This document shows positions 1 to 12,114 of a stretch of DNA of 64,000 nt, one piece after another (within the stretch, counting starts at the first letter, position 1; the number at the start of each line of letters is the position of its first letter). The stretch covers positions 62,001 to 126,000 of the forward strand of contig WBMQ01000004.1 of the NCBI GenBank assembly GCA_016630905.1. The letters run 5' to 3'. The position numbers and the translations under genes were made by a program. The notes beneath the pieces are model-generated. The model had not been told where the DNA came from. It did no database searches and saw nothing but the letters and a program-made list of their open reading frames with translations. Source of the stretch: Capillidium heterosporum. Lineage: Eukaryota; Entomophthoromycota; Entomophthoromycetes; Entomophthorales; Capillidiaceae.

Positions 1-1650
1 CTGCTGTGTGGAAATGAGCAGTGTAAATCAATCGCCCTCGGGATACTTTTGAGACTCAATTCCTTTGATAGTAATAGTTTGTAGTTATAGGTTACTAATC
101 GATTTGTAGATCCTACCGGGCTTTTGACTTGTGTCGCGCAGCGGTTTATGAATGTCGCTTCCAATCCCGAAGATTCACCTTATTCGATCCGAACATCCAT
201 AGCGCTTATTTCGTTATTGGCCGTATGGCTGTACAACAACCCCAAGGCCACATCTGAGTTTTTAACCGAGGGCGCCCACCTGCAATTCGTAATTTTAGTT
301 AGCTTTTAATTCTAATTTGAACTAGATGATTGAGCTTATGAACCCTACAACTGATATTGTTTGGAACCCGATCCTAGGTGGCATTTCAGCATTCATCCTC
401 AGTACTTTGCTAAAATTCAACGACGATACTACATCCTCCATCAAGACGTAATTAGGACCTTGTATCAGCTAAACTCACATTTAGATCTACGCTAAAGGCT
501 CTCATCTACAAACGAGTGGGTGGAGCCGATGCCCTCAACCATGCCATCCTATCACTATCTGATCTACCGCAGTGGCGTGATTCTAAACCTTGGTACCAGC
601 TAGCAAATTATTTCCCCGATGGTTTAGATGAACCTAGCATTGATGTCCCATATATTGACCATGCGTTTGTAACGTTCTTCAAATCAAACTCTGGTAGTTT
701 TACATATTCTTGAACTTTTATACTTACTCCATCATTTTTCAGATTTTAGTGCTTCATCCCAAAACTCAGAACGTACGACGGTTGTGTCCCCTGAACAAGG
801 TATTTTAGAAATATTTTTCCGGCTACTTATGCTCCTTTTAGCTTCTCGAACTGATAACCATACTAAGCAGGTCGAATACTCTATTCCACAAGTTGATATT
901 GTGGCCAAAGATCAGCGAGTTTTAGAACTTGAAGCTGAACTTGCAGAATATAAGACGAGAGAGGTAATTTAAAATACTTCCATAGACTAATTTGTACATA
1001 GCTGTCTTATTTAGAAGAGATACGTAAACTTAAGATCGCTTTTGAAAAAGCAGAAGCTTACATCCAGTTCTTGCAAGTTAGACAGACGCTGCCATCCCCA
1101 TCCTTCCCTCAAGATGATTCAAGCTTGCCTGCAGATCCCAATGCCGAAATTCTACTAGGCACTACTATCCAGGATAATACAACTCTCTTGGAAACAGGAA
1201 ATATTGACTTGCAACCTAATGCCGCTTTGGATCTAACTCCCGAGCCAATCGTCCCTCCCATCAATGAACAACCTATTTACGCACCTACCGAAAGTGCGTC
1301 TACTGCACCAGTTTCAGTAGTTGGAAAGCCGCTGCCGACACCACCGCCACCTCACCCAACCGTCCCTCCTACCCACTCTATATCTCCACGGCCATCAGCT
1401 AAGGGCCGCAGTTTTGCACCCCGCCTTCTCGGCGCTTTCCAACCCATCTAGTACGTTAGAAGACACTAAGGTTATGGAGGATGCTTCAAGCGCTGTAGGT
1501 ACTAGTGATGTTGTTTCACCCGTCTCTGTTCCTTTACCCGTCACTCCCCAGTATATCTCTCCACCCCGTGAGGACCCCGACCTCATCCCTGCTTCCTACC
1601 CAATGAGCCATGATAGTAGAAATTCCAACTCTAACTATATGAATCTTTAG
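1..1650 (+). CDS. USO1: Uso1/p115 vesicle tether, 3' part (5' end outside window)
   Basis: Golgi/ER vesicle-tethering protein: the end of the armadillo-like head plus a short coiled coil and tail. The gene is open at the left edge. Exons joined in frame at introns 71-109, 289-325, 448-484, 694-742, 800-841, 964-1001 and probably 1451-1490 give a continuous product. The head contains 'LISLLAVWLYNNP', then 'ISAFILSTLLKFNDD' and 'LKALIYKRVGG', in the order of the p115 'LCTWLSNCP', 'GISIYFND', 'LKQLIEKRIGKE' blocks. A heptad-rich stretch (about 890-1070) follows, then a Pro/Ser/Thr-rich tail. The tail is much shorter than the long Uso1 coiled coil of yeast. The last intron is the least certain: without it the protein stops at 1451. 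Family assignment is from remembered sequence pattern. Confidence 0.82.
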
Positions 1651-2115
1651 TTGAACCGGTAACCTTTATTCTTATAAAGGTAAACCTGCTTTATAATCTG
1701 TTACTTTATTATGTATTAAAGTGCTTTTATACAAACTCTTCCTAGAGGTGGAAATTAGATCCAGTGATATTAAAATAACTTTGCTCGATGTTTTTTGGAT
1801 TGAATATAGATTTATATTTGGTTATCGTAATATAAAAGCGTATTTTAAATTGATTATATAATCCTGAATACTTATATAGTACTGAAATATTGTCATCAAT
1901 CTAAAAGGTTGAACAGGCATTATAACATACACTTATATTCTATCTCAACTCAATACTTTTGCTTCCTATAGTGATCTCTAAATTATATAAACTACCATTT
2001 AAACTATTATAAAGACGATATAAAGTAAAATGATAAATACTATACTAATAAAAATTGTATTGTATAATATTAATAAATACATTTTGCAGTAAGATGGCTT
2101 TAATTGCATTCACAT
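1651..2115. other. AT-rich convergent intergenic region
   Basis: Lies between the 3' ends of the Uso1 gene and the Phs1 gene. It is AT-rich with short A/T runs and no ORF or RNA gene that I can support. Confidence 0.6.
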
Positions 2116-3022
2116 TTAAGCCTTCTTAACCTTGGGGTACAGGACTTTAGTGCGCTGCTTCAACATATGGGTGAACAACACATAAAAACCTAAAACATGT
2201 TACTATAAAACTTGGCAAAATTACATACCTAATGGCCATAAGCACAAGTTTCCGATCGACAAATAGTAATAAATTTCACTATAACTTTTGATCAAAGGTA
2301 AGGCGTGGTAAGCAACAATAACTTCGCTGGAGGCACCTACTGGGTACAGAATATAGAAGGCAGAGTATCTATAAATTAAAAAATTAAACTAAAATATAAA
2401 CCTAAAAGGTACCTGATCCACAACAGTACGCTTGGGATGTAATTGATTAGAGTGAAGGTATAGAATACATAACGAATTATTTCGGCTATGGACCACCCAA
2501 TAGTCATAGTTGTCAAACCCCAATGTTGAATGGCCTTTATAAATATCAGAATAAATCTATAAACTTAATAAAGCACCTCTTTGGCAGGGAAGAAGTACAG
2601 GATAAAGACAGCCAAAAACAGTCTAGAGTAGACTTGAGCAGCGGTTGTAAAGACTGGGGCACGGACCAAACCTAAAATTATTAGTAAAGAATAAGATGTT
2701 GGTCAAGATAGCACAATACCAAAAAGAGAGTGGAAGATCTATTAAGTAGAAAGATCATTAGAATAGATTAATTTTAAAAGATTACTTCCAAGACGGCCAA
2801 AGACTGAACCCAAACCAAGTCAACTGAAGCATTACGATAAACTCTAGTAAAGTCAAAGTTGGAAACCAACAAGATACGGATAGTGTTGTAAAGGATGCCA
2901 GACCACAGTAAGGCGGAAATCAAGTTGTAAGCGATAAGGTAGATGGTGACTACTGGACTAGTCTTCTTCTCCTTCTTGACAGATGTGGAAGTGGGAACTT
3001 TGGTATCAGCTGCAGTGGACAT
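2116..3022 (-). CDS. PHS1: Very-long-chain 3-hydroxyacyl-CoA dehydratase (Phs1/HACD)
   Basis: Third enzyme of the ER very-long-chain fatty acid elongation cycle; it dehydrates 3-hydroxyacyl-CoA. The start ATG is at 3022. Exon 1 (3022-2786) encodes a polar N-terminus and a first membrane segment with 'YNLISALLWSGILY'. A 19-nt exon (2738-2720) supplies 'IFHSLFG', then an exon from 2671 gives 'LVRAPVFTTAAQVYSRLF'. Later exons encode 'GWSIAEIIRY' and 'ILYPVGASSEV', which holds the Tyr and Glu known as the catalytic pair in this family. The C-terminus is basic, ending 'YPKVKKA', in keeping with a dilysine-like ER signal. It is convergent with the Uso1 gene. Internal exon edges nearer the 3' end were read by eye only. 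Confidence 0.93.
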
Positions 3023-3932
3023 TTAATTTCTTACAAAAACAAAAAGTTCGAAAATTGATATTGACTTGATATTTGACGTTAGAATTGAGTTGAGTTTATC
3101 CCCGTAATTTGAAGGGATAATTTGGTCAGGTGAATTTTGAAAGTTGACGAGGTTGAGATGAAGATTAAGAATGCAACTTATGTTAGTTGAGTGAGTGTAT
3201 GTGAGCATTAAGGTAGGTTGTCTTGACTGCTTGTTGAATAGTTGGTAGATGGAAAATAGATCTAAAGATATCTTTAGTTTTTGGATGTTAGTAACGGGTA
3301 CATTGTATTGCCGTGATAATCACTCTTTTGGACATGGCACGGTTTTTAATGAAGCATACAAGAAGATGCCAATAGCTCAATTGAAATTGTTTATTATCTA
3401 CAAGATTGAGGATCAAAGCCATAAAGCATCTGAAAGTATATTGAAATGGTATACTATCTTTGTAAAAATGAGAGCTATAATTTATCGATATTAAAATATA
3501 AGCAGACTTAATCAGTCATTGATCTGCTGTTTTTAGTTATGGATGAATTATATGGGTATATACTTTTGAGATATTGACCTATATTGGAGTCAGCTCTTGT
3601 AGGATGGGTTTTCGTGTAAAAACAGCTGTAGAATAGATGTGGCCAAATAAGCCATTTTTATTTGTTGCAACTTCTACTCATTTCTATTGACACTCCCTGT
3701 TCCAAGAACCAGCCAAAGTATCCTACCCTACTGATCTAAAAAGCTAGATGTTTTCTACAAATTTAACTAAAGTAAGTTGCCTATTTTATCAGAACAGAGT
3801 TTTGCAAACCAGCATGTCAAAATCTTTTGCATCAATCTGAAATCTACATTTCGAAAAACTAAACAATTTGAAGTTGGCTTAGCTCCAAGCTATAGAATTT
3901 AGACCACAAGTTTAACACCACAGACTTTTGCA
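3023..3932. other. Divergent promoter region, PHS1 / mL45 gene
   Basis: A 910-nt region between two divergent starts. It holds one ATG-initiated 81-codon ORF at 3249-3494 (+) with no family resemblance; I would not call it a gene. No RNA gene or clear repeat was seen. Confidence 0.6.
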
Positions 3933-4887
3933 ATGGCTCTACGTCAACTGATCAATCAACCTACTATTAAACTCCACCAAGGGTTGCTTCGCTCCATTGC
4001 ATTACCAACTTTGGCCAACAACTTGACCATCAGCCGTAACTTCAACACCTCGCAAGTAGTAAGAAACAACCAAACTAGATTCATTGTCAAGGATTTCGGT
4101 GTCTTTGGTAACAAATTTTATAAGATAACTTTTGTATTTATCGTTATTTTACATTTAATAGATGAGTTTGTACCTATTCCTTACTCAGAACGACCTTCAC
4201 TGTTGAGCCCCGAAGGCCGTAAAGTTTACTACAGAAACATCAAGCACCAACTTGGAAACTTGTTTGGGTAAGCTCTTTATATTTATTTCAAAGCTGACTT
4301 ATTTTCATTTCAAGAGTAGGTATGATTAAGCTTAACTTGAAGAAGTGGAAGCCCAAGGTGTTTGCTGAAGAAGCTGAGGAGCTCTACTTGAAGATGAATG
4401 AGGCTTATGCAAAGTAATTTAAATATTTTAAAATCCCTATATTTAACGTTGTCAAAGGGGTGACCTAGCAACTTTACAAACACTATGCTCAAGCTCCTGC
4501 TTCCAGGTAACTTTAAATAGGCCATATTTAATACTAAGCTATAAAAAGAAATTCAAAAGAGACATTAAAGCTCGTGGTGCTGACCGTACCTTTGAGTGGT
4601 CTTTAGTCGAACGGTTGACCTCCCCACGTTTAATAACTGCTAGAGTTGGGCGTATTGCCGATGGCTTAACTATCGGCCAAGTCGTCATCGAACTGCATAC
4701 GAAACAGGCCCTCAATGTTATAGATAAGAAGGCCAAAGGCAAAAATAAGGTTATCATGGGCGAGCCTAAGGAGGTCAAGGAGATCTATGTCTTCCAGCGT
4801 ATGATCAGTCAGCCCGATACTAGCGATTGGGTCGTCTATGGGAAGATTACTCCTAAGCCTTTGAGTGAGCTTTTGCTGAAAAAATAA
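3933..4887 (+). CDS. Mitochondrial ribosomal protein mL45 / Mba1-like (Tim44-like fold)
   Basis: Large-subunit mitoribosome protein that anchors the ribosome to the inner membrane. The ATG at 3933 opens a basic presequence-like N-terminus. Introns 4108-4161, 4268-4314, 4414-4457 and 4507-4548 join to give '...NEAYAKGDLATLQTLC...' and 'RTFEWSLVERLTSPRLITAR', followed by 'VVIELHTKQALNVID' and 'VFQRMISQPDTSDWVVYGKI'. These match the order of the Tim44-like domain of MRPL45 ('AMAKGD', 'SPPRVVSARV', 'IHTKQ', 'VFEKHL'). The first intron is 54 nt and stop-free, so it could be misread as coding. The gene is convergent with IMP1, leaving 73 nt between stop codons. Confidence 0.85.
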
Positions 4888-4960
4888 ACGATATCGATAA
4901 ATTTGTTCTATATATTTACTATCAAGTATTTAAGTAAAAGTCCATATCTCGAAAACAAAT

Positions 4961-5734
4961 TTATTTTTCTATCAGATCTTCATATGTAACTTTTCTTATA
5001 TTCCTTTTAGGAGTTACTGGTTCAGGCAAATTAAGCAAGTCAATCATAGCATCAGTGAACCAGTAGTCGTAAGCCTTGAACGGGTCCTTCAACTGACCTA
5101 TAGGGGTCTCCAAATTTTGAAAGTTGGGAAAGACTTTAGCTTTAACTTTACCAATAATCAAGTTGATAGGTAAGGGGCCATATACCCTAGAGTCGATGGA
5201 GTTGCTTGCGTTGTCGCCTTGAACCCAAACTTTACCAGGCGGTACCTTGAGTAATTTTAGCCAAGTTGTTGTTTTAAAAAATAAGATTACCACCAGGTAC
5301 TGGCGTTTCGACGGTTCAACTGTCGAATCAAAGCATACAGTATCCCCTGGCTACTTTAAATATTCAATAATGGAAATTAAATTTGTTAAATTTACCAGCC
5401 CTATTATCCTTTTACAAGCAATAACAGTTGGATCTCTTGGACTTTTCAAAACTATTAGATCTCCAATAGCAAAGTTTTGGTAGTTAAAGAACAGTTTGTC
5501 GACGAATATGCGGTCACCCTCCATAGCTAATGTTGGCAACATTGAGGGGCCAGAACACTACAATTTTATATTGTAAATATATCTATGTATATATAAAGTT
5601 ACTTCTTGGATGTAGAGACAATGATTGAAAAATAGATGGCCGGCGCAGCTAATTTGAAAAAGCTGTAGTGCTAGCTTGAAGTACATTGGCCCTTCTCCTT
5701 TCAAACTGGAGAATATTCGTTGGGACCTTGACAT
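4961..5734 (-). CDS. IMP1: Mitochondrial inner membrane protease subunit Imp1 (S26 peptidase)
   Basis: Catalytic subunit of the inner membrane peptidase that removes sorting signals in the intermembrane space. Start at 5734. The N-terminal exon ends just before '[10 protein letters not shown]', so the catalytic Ser is about residue 49. The general-base Lys is in '[11 protein letters not shown]' (about residue 93), and the conserved '[12 protein letters not shown]' and '[11 protein letters not shown]' blocks follow. An N-terminal hydrophobic segment with 'CAGHLFFN' precedes the Ser box. Introns are about 40-50 nt. After the usual family end the protein continues for roughly 45 residues ('[15 protein letters not shown]...'), which is longer than typical Imp1. 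It is a divergent neighbour of the ChAPs gene. Confidence 0.93.
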
Positions 5735-6340
5735 GTCGACGGATTAGATAGCTGTTCAACTTGACTTGGAAGAGTTGAACTTGAATCGATGGATTTGTAA
5801 AGTTTTGAAAGTGAAGTTTTAGGACAAAAGTTTCAAAGAATTTTGAACTAAACTTTAGGGATTTACTAGCATACTTTTAAGAATATTATTACTTGGTTAT
5901 ATTTTTAGCATATCCAAGCCATCTTAATGTATTGAAGGGATAGAACCACACTAGGAAAGATACCTTTGTTTCTTTGTAGGTAAAAACAATGGATACATAC
6001 ATCCAACCCTATTAACAGTTATAGTTCTGTGCCATTTATCGAGCCAACTTTCCAATTCGTCTATCTACTGGCACGAAACAAAAATATTTATTAGGATACT
6101 TTTATTCTATTCCTTTCAAACCCAAAACTAAAAGTAAGAATTCAGGAAATATAATTCATCCGGTTAGTGAACCAATCACCACCAAAGCCAAAATCAAAAC
6201 GTGACGAAATCTAATTAGGATAGAAAAGCACATCAAAGAGAAACGGAATAAATTAGCTTTCCAATTTCGACTTCAGCTTTCCAGTATACGATTAGGTACC
6301 AAAAATTAGATAACATTAGAGCTGACGACTTGGTAGATAG
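5735..6340. other. Divergent promoter region, IMP1 / ChAPs gene
   Basis: A 606-nt AT-rich region between the IMP1 start and the ChAPs start. No ORF, RNA gene or repeat is supported. Confidence 0.6.
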
Positions 6341-9300
6341 ATGGGCGATACATTGAAAGATATCCCAGAGTTTTTCGAAACCGAATTAGGGGAATGCGTA
6401 ACTTCGCGCACCTTGGCTTTAGGTAATTTTAGCTTATCTTTTAAATTGAATGACTTTGTTTTTATATGTTGCATTAAATTATTGTTTTGAAATTCGTTAT
6501 AATTAACTTTTATTTTTTACTTAGCAACTTGCCGGGAACTCGGACCACCTGATTTATGCCATGTCATTAAAACCAATTCCAAACCTGGAGTTAAAGAAGT
6601 AAGGTTTATAAACAGCAAATCTTTAAATCTTTATTTGTAGCTAGGCTCCTACCACTATTTATTGGGCTTAGAAGCGTCCTCATCGGCTACATTGGCAGCT
6701 TATCTGAACTCTCTTACTTATCTCATGGTAAATTTTATATGTAAAAATGGTTAACATTATGTTTAGGAAGTGCCACAAGGTTGGTTCAACAAGACTCCAG
6801 TATGGAGAGTACGCTCAGGAATCTATTGGTATGCTTTGTTTCTACAGTCCATACTAATAATTTAGCTGCTATAATGCATTTTCAAGAGTCGATGTCCGAG
6901 TTGAAGTAAAGATCCCTGGTGGTGTCGAAGCCTACGTCGTGAACAGTAAGGCTGAAAAGTAGCTTTTTAATTGTTTTCAAATGTTAATTATTATCAGGTT
7001 GCCATTGAAGGATGAAATTTGGGTCGAAACTTACGTTTCAGCTGTCTTGCGTAGTTTGGCCTTCAGTGATGACTTGACTTATCGCTTGGATGGCTTGCGT
7101 TATATGAACCCGATACCTGATGCTGATGCTGAGGTTCGATTCTTTGAGGCGATAGAAGTTTTGTTTTGGCGAGGTAAATTATACATATCTACTACACTAT
7201 ACTAATGGTACTTCTAGGCTATTTACTAGGTGCTGAAGCAGATCTCCAGTTTGCAAACCACATCTACAACTATTTGACTGATGGAGTTATGAAGTACCTC
7301 AACAATTCAGGCCGATACTATGCGGGCATCAATCTTTTCGTGAAACATATCCTTTTTATATCTTTATCAAAACTTTGTTTGAAACTACATTTTCCTTAAC
7401 TTTATTTCAATCTATTACTGGCGATATCGGATCCTGAAGTTAATACGTTGCTGTCAACCTGCTATCTTGAAACTGGTAAGTATAGTTTTGTAAGCTATCC
7501 CTAAATATCGATAAAATAGACCAAGAATTGATGGCTGTTCAAGCCCTTTGTGATGGGTTAATGGAGAAACCTTCTTCATATGGACTTCTTCTGACTCAAG
7601 CTGAATTTTTGATCCAAAAGGTAACTTTACTTTATTTCATTAGCTGAATTGTATATATAGGGTCGATTGGATATGGCGATTATCCTTTCAAGGCGCGCTG
7701 TCAATGTGGCTCCCTCTGAGTTCCGTACCTGGATTAAGTTAGCTGAAATATATGTTGACCTCAAAGATTACAAAGCGGTAAAGACATTTGCAATTCATAT
7801 TCGTTAATTTGAATTAGGCGTTGTTGACTTTGAACTCTTGCCCTATGTTTGCCCTCGGAGAACGTGAGTTACCCCAGATGCCCGAGCCACAGCGATCTCA
7901 TTTCCCCCCTAAGCATGAAGACATCTTGGCTTACGGACTCGATGAAGATCCTGAACGTCAGGACGAGGTAACTTGAAGCTGTGACCATTCAATAACTTTA
8001 ATTTACTAGGCACCTACTGCCCTATCTCGCCTACCTGGAAATACTTTACGGGGAACCTTTGCTAAGGCCTACAAGCTGTTAACCTTGATAGCTAGTAAAG
8101 TGGGCTGGGATGAACTTCTCCGTTTCCGCTCTTCATCGTTCGTTATGGAAGAAGAGTACCGCCTACAAAAATCCCAGGAAGAAAAACCGTTGATCAACTC
8201 ACGTCGTACTCCAAGGTCAGAATTGGCCCGCTCGCTGACTCCAGCCTCCCTACACCATCAACCATCAACTGACTCCACCAACCCTTCCGACCCTTCTAAC
8301 CTAACCAGTCCTACCGACCTCAACGCTACCGAATTGACAGTGGTAGATAACAACGAAGTTGATTCTCACGATAACAAGGTGGAAGATAATCCAGTAGAGC
8401 ATCAACCTGAAGTAGAGACTGAACTTAATAAGGATGAAGAACCGGCTGATAAACCTGATGATAAGGCTGACGATGAAGACTTCAACGACGTAAGCCTTGT
8501 CCCTCAGCCCCAAGGCAACGATGATGGTGAAGTTGAGCTCGAAGATAAATTAGAAGAGCTCACCCTCGACCAAACCAAAGTTTCCGATTCTGGTTCCACT
8601 ACGCCTATCAAATCACCAACTCAGCCAGGTAATTACATATCGATCTCTAATTTTAATAGAAATAGAGTTTTTGCAGCAGCCTAACCAAGTCTCCTTCAAA
8701 CCCGAAGGTGAGCTAGAGGTCGATGACTTGGCCAAGGACACTTTGGACCGCTCCAATACCAGTACACCCCGACTCGACTCAGCAATGTCGGTGGCCACCG
8801 CCACCTTCCAGCACAAGCGCCTGTGCGAGCGGTGGTTGGATAATTTGTTCATGGTGCTGTACGAAGACCTGCGTGCCTTCACCAGCTGGCGGTCCGAGAT
8901 GGCTGGTACGCGATCCCAGCGCTTGACCTACCGATACTCGGGATCCGAATGGGAGAGTTTAGGTGACCTGTGCCTGAGATTGCACCGCGCCGTAAGTTTT
9001 TTGTACTACTACCTAAGCTAATTGCTACTTTAGGAGGAGGCCTTTGACGCCTACACCAATTGCGTCCATCACAAGTTCAGCGCCCGCGCTTGGGCCTACC
9101 TTTTGGATCAACATACCTTAGACAACAACAACTTGCAGCTCACCGTCGGTGCCCTTATTCGACTCGCCATGTATTATGAAAAGATTTACAACGAATGCCA
9201 GGTACCTCTTTATTTTCCAAATGTCTAGTTTACCTAACTTTTACAAAGATCCCATCCCATGTTATGCGTAGTGTCAAAGCAATGGTAGCGTCGCATGGCT

Positions 9301-9419
9301 TAGCCAAGATTCAGAACCTTATGCTGGCCTTGGACTTGAGCCCTGAAGTCGTCAAAGTGGTCAATCGGTACCTGGATCTGGCCGTCAGCTTCAAGATGAA
9401 GGGTACCACCGAGGTTTAG
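6341..9419 (+). CDS. ChAPs family exomer cargo adaptor (Bch1/Bud7/Chs6-like)
   Basis: Subunit of the exomer coat, which works with Chs5 and Arf1 at the trans-Golgi to export chitin synthase and a few other membrane proteins. The ATG at 6341 starts 'MGDTLKDIPEFFETELGE'. About ten short introns split the gene. Diagnostic blocks: 'LGPPDLCHVIKT' near the N-terminus, 'SSATLAAYLNSLTYL', a TPR-like middle ('LDMAIILSRRAVNVAPSEF', 'WIKLAEIYVDLKDYKAA') and a C-terminal 'CERWLDNLFMVLYEDLRAFT' plus 'GDLCLRLHRAEEAFDAY'. An acidic, Pro/Ser-rich low-complexity insert (about 8160-8690) separates the TPR region from the C-terminal domain; it is probably disordered. Chs7, a second chitin synthase trafficking factor, is also in this window at 57780. 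Confidence 0.95.
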
Positions 9420-10411
9420 ATTTTGTGGACTTGGTGGCTGTATAAAACTTTTAAAGGCTTAAAATGGATCCACATTAGCATTGTGTTGATTTTCTTTTAT
9501 TCTAAAGTGATAATTTGCAGTTTGTAGATATTTTGAATTTTAGTGGTTTTGATCTGTTCTTTTATAGTTTACTGGTTTGCAATAGAAACGCTTGAATCTT
9601 CAAATATGAACCAGGTAAATTTTCAGGGGCCCATCCATACTGAGAAAAACACTGCTATCTGTAGACATAAGTATAAAAGCTAATAGGCATTCCCAAAGCA
9701 TAAGCAAGCTTCAATACCTTTTGATCTAATCCTCTGATAGATCGATGGGATAAAACTATCCAAGGAAGCCATTTCTTTGATAGCAATGAAAGTAACAAAA
9801 TTAAAAGCATATTCGAAAATAACAAAGGATTGGGTGTAGACAACTGACAATACTAGTATTTCAATGCTATTTTTAGATATATCAGATGAAGTGATACTTT
9901 TATGCTAAAGATGTGGTATTTGTTGAGTTACCGATCTTAATTGAATGTATACTTTATAAATCATTGATTCTTCTATAGGTTTGTTGATGGAATAAATTGA
10001 AGACTATTCTCTTAAGTACAAAGGATATTATAAAGATTTCCATAAACCTCTATAGCATAGGATGAGGATATTGATTTTTTACATTTGAATTATGTTCTTA
10101 GCTCCATTTACTTTGGAGCTTCTTAATGGGATGTATATTTCCTTAGTATTTGTGGCTTTCAATCGTCTATACTGTGATATACACCTTTATATATTTCTTT
10201 AATTATAGCAACGCTATAAGAGTTTATATATAAGACTTTGGCTTTGTAGCTAATAATTTCGGCGCAGTTAATGGATTTGTAGATGGTAGATTTCTGACGT
10301 CATCATGTAATTAAACACAACTGTTGGCTATAACCGATATTGACTTCCTTTCTTATCTACCTAAGAGCAACAACAAGCTACAGGCCAATTATAAGTAAAG
10401 CTAGTGTAAAA
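9420..10411. other. Intergenic region upstream of the BTB gene
   Basis: About 1 kb, AT-rich. A 62-codon minus-strand ORF (9655-9843) has a hydrophobic stretch but no family resemblance and no start context worth a gene call. Nothing else seen. Confidence 0.55.
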
Positions 10412-11677
10412 ATGAGTGAACATAGCTATGATGATGAGTCTCAGACATCTTCAATCTATTCATCTCCAACAGAATCAACAAATTTAGAATCAGCTTCAAC
10501 CAACTCCCTTTCAACAGATTCAGCTTCAGATTCAATTAGTCAAATACAGCTTCAAAATGAGTCAAAGCCATTAGATTCGAGTATTATTTATTCTATTCAT
10601 CTCAGTGACCTCAAAGTAGATTCAAATTCAATAGAACTTGGCTTTGGGACAACAAACTTCAAATTCAAGGTATATTATAGAGCTTATCAGTCTACAAGTA
10701 ACTACTTTTAATTTTTACTACAAGTTGAAATGGCATTTTAGTATATGTACTGTTACATGTTGTAGGCAATCCAGACCACCACCAACATTTTATCGACAAG
10801 CCTCGTATAAAGTACAAAGATGAAGGTTTTAGCTGGAACGGTGGAGAGAAATTTGCATTTTTGAAACGGAGACGTGCAGTCCACGATTATATTGAAGTTT
10901 GTGGGCACCATTTGACGCTATTTGAAAATATTGTACTATACGGTATATATTTAGCTGCTATACAATATCTTAGATATTTTATTTTTAGAATATAAGCTAT
11001 CTAAAGACGCCTCAAAAACCAAAAATGAGATTATCTTTGAATTTATACTAATTCCTCTCGAATCTTTTGATCGTCAATTATCGACCACTTTTCCTTGGTT
11101 CACAAGTTACTACAATGACAAAAGCACTTCCGACTTTCGGTTCGAATGTAAACGGAGTAGCAATGACCTGGAAATTCTACCCGAAAACACAATTTATGCG
11201 CATAAGATTGTTCTGACATTGACTTGCAGCTACTTTAAAGAGATGTTGGAATCCAACTTACAAGAGGCAAACAGTGGGGTAGTAGTCGTGGATGATATAA
11301 AGCCTTGTAACCTCAGGTTTATCATAAAGTACCTCTATACCAAAACGATTGATATCGAAGTGCTCAAAGACATTTCCCTCGAGGATGTCATCGAAGTTAT
11401 AACCAAATGTAAGATGTGGCAGCTGGATAAATTCTGTAAAACCTTTGAGCTTGTGGTGCTCCATGTAAAACCGAAAATCCACCCATTTAAACTGCTGAAG
11501 CTCCTGTACGATGCTGGGATACAAGGCACTTTGTACGATAGGATGATTGAAGCGATAAGGGAAGGCGGGAGGGAGTTCATGAATGGTAATGAAAATCAGG
11601 AGTTTTTTGAAAACTGTTCGAATAAGTTCCTAACTTTTGTCGTTGGGTGTATGATAAAAAGGATAAAAAGGACTTAG
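10412..11677 (+). CDS. BTB/POZ domain protein
   Basis: BTB domains mediate dimerisation and often recruit Cul3 ubiquitin ligases; a specific role cannot be assigned. The ATG at 10412 opens a Ser/Thr-rich, probably disordered N-terminus. A middle region follows ('GFSWNGGEKFAFLKRRRAV'), then intron 10943-10988. The BTB core reads 'DFRFEC...IYAHKIVLTLTCSYFKEML', 'VVVVDDIKPCNLRFIIKYLYT' and a BACK-like helical tail. Exon structure between 10670 and 10800 is unresolved. One reading uses a single 131-nt intron (10670-10800); another uses a 55-nt intron, a 16-nt exon and a 25-nt intron, which keeps extra coding around 10768. The middle region could be a diverged MATH-like domain, but I cannot support that. 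Confidence 0.8.
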
Positions 11678-12114
11678 GTACGATAGATTGAATTGCTACG
11701 TATCAATAAACTTGTGCTATGTAATTAAAATATAAATCTTAATATATAGCTTGAAACATAGATTTAAACAACATGTATAGATACTTGTTATCCTTAAATA
11801 CCTTTGACTTTGAACTTGATTAATTTAACACTATTCTGTTAAGACCAACCCTAGAAGCTGATCCCACTTAATGTGAGATATTCCTCAATTTACTTGCCTT
11901 ATTTTAATACTAAACATATCGACCCTGGCCTCTTGAGTCTAGGACATGCCAAAAAACATTATTAGTTGCCTAGTTTTGCTGCTTAGGTAAGTCCGAAGCT
12001 TACGTCATGTTTATTAGTAAGAGAAGTTTTATGATTACGTTTTTTAACCTCTCCCATCAACTTGTAAGTTTACAATTCCTCAACATTTAAGATAAATTAA
12101 ATTAGAAAGAAGGT
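11678..12114. other. Intergenic region between BTB and PARN genes
   Basis: A 437-nt region, AT-rich, presumably containing the BTB 3' end and the PARN promoter. No feature seen. Confidence 0.55.

Noticed and set aside
3249-3494. 81-codon ATG ORF between PHS1 and the mL45 gene
   Set aside because: No family resemblance and ordinary for chance in this AT-rich promoter region.
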